A stretch of DNA of 9,085 nucleotides from an uncultured Bacillota bacterium (GTDB lineage: Bacteria; Bacillota; Clostridia; Tissierellales; Tepidimicrobiaceae), in assembly GCA_937967955.1 (NCBI GenBank), contig CALBUB010000098.1:1-9085 (forward strand). The letters run 5' to 3'. A program made the position numbers and the translations under genes. Position 1 is the first letter of the stretch, and each line of letters starts with the position of its first letter. Shown one piece after another: positions 6,421-9,085 of this stretch. The notes below the pieces were generated by a model that had not been told where the DNA came from, ran no database searches, and saw only the letters and a list, made by a program, of their open reading frames with translations.

Positions 6421-6891
6421 GTGCCAAGAAAAGGATATATAGCCAAAAGAGAAGTAGCACCAGACCCAATATACAATGATAAAGTAGTTACAAAACTAAT
6501 TAACAAAGTAATGAAAGATGGTAAAAAAGGAATTGCTCAAAAAATAGTATATGGTGCTTTTGATATTGTAAGAGAAAGAACTGGCGAAGACCCATTGGAA
6601 GTTTTCTATAAAGCATTAAACAATGTAATGCCAGTGTTGGAAGTTAAGGCTAGAAGAATTGGAGGAGCCACTTATCAGGTACCAGTAGAAGTTAGACCTG
6701 AAAGAAGAGAGACTTTGGGAATTCGTTGGATTGTTACCTATGCAAGATTAAGAGGAGAAAAGACTATGAAGGAAAGATTGGCTAAAGAGATAATGGATGC
6801 AGCTAACAATACTGGTGCCAGTGTTAAGAAGAAAGAAGATACTCATAAGATGGCAGAAGCAAACAAGGCATTTGCTCATTATAGATGGTAG
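6421..6891 (+). CDS. rpsG: 30S ribosomal protein S7
   Basis: S7 is a primary 16S rRNA-binding protein that starts assembly of the 30S head and lies near the E site. The product has 156 residues, the standard bacterial length. It starts MPRKGYIAKREVAPDP and ends in the conserved AFAHYRW. The RNA-binding beta-hairpin region is seen in VKARRIGGATYQVPVEVRPE (75-94). The start is GTG, with AAGGAGGG (6406-6413) 7 nt upstream; part of that site lies in the 3' arm of a small hairpin. In other bacteria S7 is the autoregulator of the str operon, which makes the structured gap before this gene notable. fusA follows after 62 nt. Confidence 0.98.
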   Translation: MPRKGYIAKREVAPDPIYNDKVVTKLINKVMKDGKKGIAQKIVYGAFDIVRERTGEDPLEVFYKALNNVMPVLEVKARRIGGATYQVPVEVRPERRETLGIRWIVTYARLRGEKTMKERLAKEIMDAANNTGASVKKKEDTHKMAEANKAFAHYRW

Positions 6892-6953
6892 TTACGTTAC
6901 GGTAGCAGACCAGATGCCGAAGGGGGACATACAAACAGGAAGGAGGAAGAGTT

Positions 6954-9023
6954 GTGCCTAGAGAAATTGCATTAGAAAAAACACGTAATATCGGAATAAT
7001 GGCCCATATAGATGCAGGAAAGACGACTACCACAGAGAGAATATTGTTCTATACTGGTAAAATCCATAGGGTGGGAGAAACCCACGAAGGTGCAGCCCAA
7101 ATGGACTGGATGGAGCAGGAGCAGGAAAGAGGTATTACTATAACTTCTGCTGCTACTACATGCCATTGGAAAGAACATAGAATAAATGTTATTGATACGC
7201 CAGGGCACGTGGATTTTACAGCAGAAGTTGAAAGATCCCTAAGAATATTAGATGGTGCAGTAGCAGTCTTCTGTGCAAAAGGAGGAGTAGAGCCTCAATC
7301 AGAAACAGTTTGGAGGCAAGCTGATAAGTATCATGTTCCACGTATATGTTTTGTGAACAAGATGGATATAATAGGGGCAAATTTCTACAGAGTAGTAGAT
7401 ATGATAAAGGATAGATTAAAAGCTAATCCTGTTCCCGTTCAGCTACCTATTGGGAAAGAAGATACTTTTGTAGGGATAGTAGACTTGGTTAATATGAATG
7501 CAATAATATACGAAGATGATTTAGGAAAGAAGATAAACATTGTTGAAATCCCTGAGGAAATGAAGGATTTAGCTGAAGAGTATAGAGAAAATCTGTTGGA
7601 AAGCATATCAGAACACGATGATGAATTAATGATGAAATACCTAGAGGGAGAAGACATAACTCCAGAAGACATTAAAAAGGTTATTAGAAAAGCTACTATT
7701 GATGGAAAGATTACTCCAGTTCTATGTGGTTCTGCATATAAGAACAAGGGAGTACAACCTTTACTAGATGCTATAGTGGATTATCTACCTTCACCAGTAG
7801 ATATACCTCCAGTAAAGGGTGTATCTGTAGATGGTGATGAAGAATTAGAAAGAATCTCATCAGATGATGAAGCTTTCTCAGCATTAGCTTTCAAAATAGT
7901 AACTGACCCCTATGTTGGAAAGCTTGCATATGTTAGGGTTTACTCAGGAGTTCTTAGATCTGGTTCATACGTTTACAATGCTACTAAAGGCAAGAAAGAA
8001 AGAATTGGAAGAATTCTACAAATGCATGCTAATAAGAGAGAAGAAATTAGCGAACTTTATGCAGGTGATATTGCTGCAATAGTTGGACTTAAAAATACTA
8101 CTACTGGGGATACTCTATGTGATGAAAGCAAACCAATAGTATTAGAATCAATGGAGTTCCCAGATCCAGTTATAGAAGTAGCTATCGAACCAAAATCAAA
8201 AGCAAGTCAAGAGAAGATGAGCCAGGCATTGGCAAAGCTTGCTGAAGAAGACCCAACCTTTAGAACTTACACAAATGAGGAAACGGGTCAAACAATAATT
8301 GCTGGTATGGGAGAGTTGCACTTAGAAATAATTGTAGATAGACTTCTAAGAGAATTTAAGGTAGAGGCTAATGTAGGAAGTCCACAAGTAGCATATAGAG
8401 AAACTATTACTGTTCCAGTAGAAGCAGAAGGTAAGTATATAAGACAGTCTGGTGGACACGGTCAATACGGTCATGTTAAGATTAAGGTTGAACCACAAGA
8501 AGCAGGCAAAGGCTATGAATTTGTAAACAAGATAGTAGGAGGAGTTATACCAAAAGAATTCATACCAGCTGTCGACAATGGAATACAAGAGGCTATGGAT
8601 TCTGGAATACTAGGTGGCTATCCAGTAGTTGATATTAAAGTAACTCTATACGATGGTTCATACCACGAAGTAGACTCTTCAGAAATGGCCTTTAAGATTG
8701 CAGCATCTATGGCTTTAAGGGATGCTTTACAAAGAGCAAAACCAGTATTATTAGAACCAATAATGAAGGTAGAAGTCATTGTGCCTGAAGAATATATGGG
8801 CGATGTTATAGGAGATATCAATTCTAGACGTGGTAGAATTGAAGGAATGGAATCAAGAGATGGTGTACAGGTAGTTAAAGCTTATGTACCTTTAGGAGAA
8901 ATGTTTGGATACGCTACAGACCTTAGATCTAATACTCAAGGTAGAGCTGTTTACACAATGCAATTTGATCACTATGAACAAGTACCAAACAATATAGCTG
9001 AAAAAATTTTAGGAGAAAAATAA
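6954..9023 (+). CDS. fusA: Translation elongation factor G (EF-G)
   Basis: EF-G is the GTPase that drives translocation of tRNA and mRNA on the ribosome and acts with RRF in recycling. The 689 residues match the usual length (about 690). The G-domain motifs are all present: AHIDAGKTT (17-25, P-loop), RGITITSAATT (59-69, switch I), DTPGH (81-85, catalytic H85), NKMD (135-138) and GSAYKNKG (259-266). Domain II carries VTDPYVGKL (316-324) and domain III GMGELHLEIIVDR (451-463). Domain IV has the tip loop SGGHGQYGH (499-507) and YHEVDSSEMAFK (570-581). Domain V ends with EMFGYATDLRSNTQGR (649-664). It looks like the canonical EF-G rather than a diverged paralogue such as EF-G2. The start is GTG, with AAGGAGG (6940-6946) 7 nt upstream. 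tuf follows after 22 nt, in the standard str order. Confidence 0.98.
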   Translation: MPREIALEKTRNIGIMAHIDAGKTTTTERILFYTGKIHRVGETHEGAAQMDWMEQEQERGITITSAATTCHWKEHRINVIDTPGHVDFTAEVERSLRILDGAVAVFCAKGGVEPQSETVWRQADKYHVPRICFVNKMDIIGANFYRVVDMIKDRLKANPVPVQLPIGKEDTFVGIVDLVNMNAIIYEDDLGKKINIVEIPEEMKDLAEEYRENLLESISEHDDELMMKYLEGEDITPEDIKKVIRKATIDGKITPVLCGSAYKNKGVQPLLDAIVDYLPSPVDIPPVKGVSVDGDEELERISSDDEAFSALAFKIVTDPYVGKLAYVRVYSGVLRSGSYVYNATKGKKERIGRILQMHANKREEISELYAGDIAAIVGLKNTTTGDTLCDESKPIVLESMEFPDPVIEVAIEPKSKASQEKMSQALAKLAEEDPTFRTYTNEETGQTIIAGMGELHLEIIVDRLLREFKVEANVGSPQVAYRETITVPVEAEGKYIRQSGGHGQYGHVKIKVEPQEAGKGYEFVNKIVGGVIPKEFIPAVDNGIQEAMDSGILGGYPVVDIKVTLYDGSYHEVDSSEMAFKIAASMALRDALQRAKPVLLEPIMKVEVIVPEEYMGDVIGDINSRRGRIEGMESRDGVQVVKAYVPLGEMFGYATDLRSNTQGRAVYTMQFDHYEQVPNNIAEKILGEK

Positions 9024-9045
9024 AATAATCTAAGGAGGAATAGAA

Positions 9046-9085
9046 ATGGCAAAGGAAAAATTTGAGAGAACCAAACCTCACGTAA
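9046..9085 (+). CDS. tuf: Translation elongation factor Tu, first 13 codons (3' end outside window)
   Basis: The ATG at 9046 begins MAKEKFERTKPHV, the conserved N-terminus of bacterial EF-Tu, the GTPase that delivers aminoacyl-tRNA to the ribosome. The frame runs off the window before the GTP-binding motif. AAGGAGG (9032-9038) lies 7 nt upstream of the start. The position directly after fusA, with 22 nt between, is the standard str arrangement. Confidence 0.95.
   Translation, partial: MAKEKFERTKPHV

Noticed and set aside
6892..6953. Regulatory hairpin in the rpsG-fusA gap (CGGTA 6900-6904 with TGCCG 6915-6919)
   Set aside because: It is five pairs with one wobble and a 10-nt loop, and does not touch the ribosome binding site; it is too weak to report.
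8950..8978. TTTACA-17 nt-TATGAA within the 3' end of fusA as a tuf promoter
   Set aside because: 9 of 12 positions match, no extended -10, and it is inside a conserved coding region. Extra tuf promoters inside fusA are known in E. coli, so it is not excluded, but the sequence alone does not support it.

Overview
The window is a single uninterrupted run of core transcription and translation genes, all on the + strand: the 3' part of rpoB (RNA polymerase beta), all of rpoC (beta'), a small L7Ae-family RNA-binding protein gene, rpsL (S12), rpsG (S7), fusA (EF-G), and the first 13 codons of tuf (EF-Tu). This is the classic rpoBC-to-str junction of Firmicutes. The L7Ae-like gene between rpoC and rpsL, the long Gram-positive form of S12, the AT-rich codon use (many AGA/AGG and ATA codons) and strong AAGGAGG-type ribosome binding sites point to a low-GC Firmicute, most likely of the class Clostridia/Tissierellia. 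The genus cannot be resolved from what is seen here.

Layout: rpoB 1-1920 (5' end outside the window), a 62-nt gap, rpoC 1983-5522 (TTG start), a 109-nt gap holding a leader with a long hairpin, the L7Ae-like gene 5632-5871 (GTG), a 21-nt gap, rpsL 5893-6306 (ATG), a 114-nt structured gap, rpsG 6421-6891 (GTG), a 62-nt gap, fusA 6954-9023 (GTG), a 22-nt gap, and tuf from 9046 (ATG). There is no gene-free stretch over 300 nt. I see no tRNA, rRNA, CRISPR array, mobile element, frameshift or pseudogene.

The first two genes make the catalytic core of RNA polymerase. The rest make the small-subunit decoding protein S12, the S7 head-assembly protein, the two elongation GTPases and a kink-turn-binding protein. 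No intrinsic terminator separates the two halves, so read-through from rpoBC is expected.

The coding content is ordinary and strongly conserved. The less explained signals are in the two longest gaps. A near-consensus sigma-A promoter with an extended -10 overlaps the last codons of rpoC and should start a separate str transcript. Its leader holds a 27-bp interrupted hairpin whose 3' edge reaches into the Shine-Dalgarno of the L7Ae-like gene, plus a smaller hairpin that competes for the same strand. The rpsL-rpsG gap can fold into three consecutive helices, the last touching the rpsG Shine-Dalgarno; this is the place where E. coli S7 controls its operon. These two RNA elements are the best candidates for undescribed biology here. 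Both are inferences from base pairing read by eye, without folding or comparative data.
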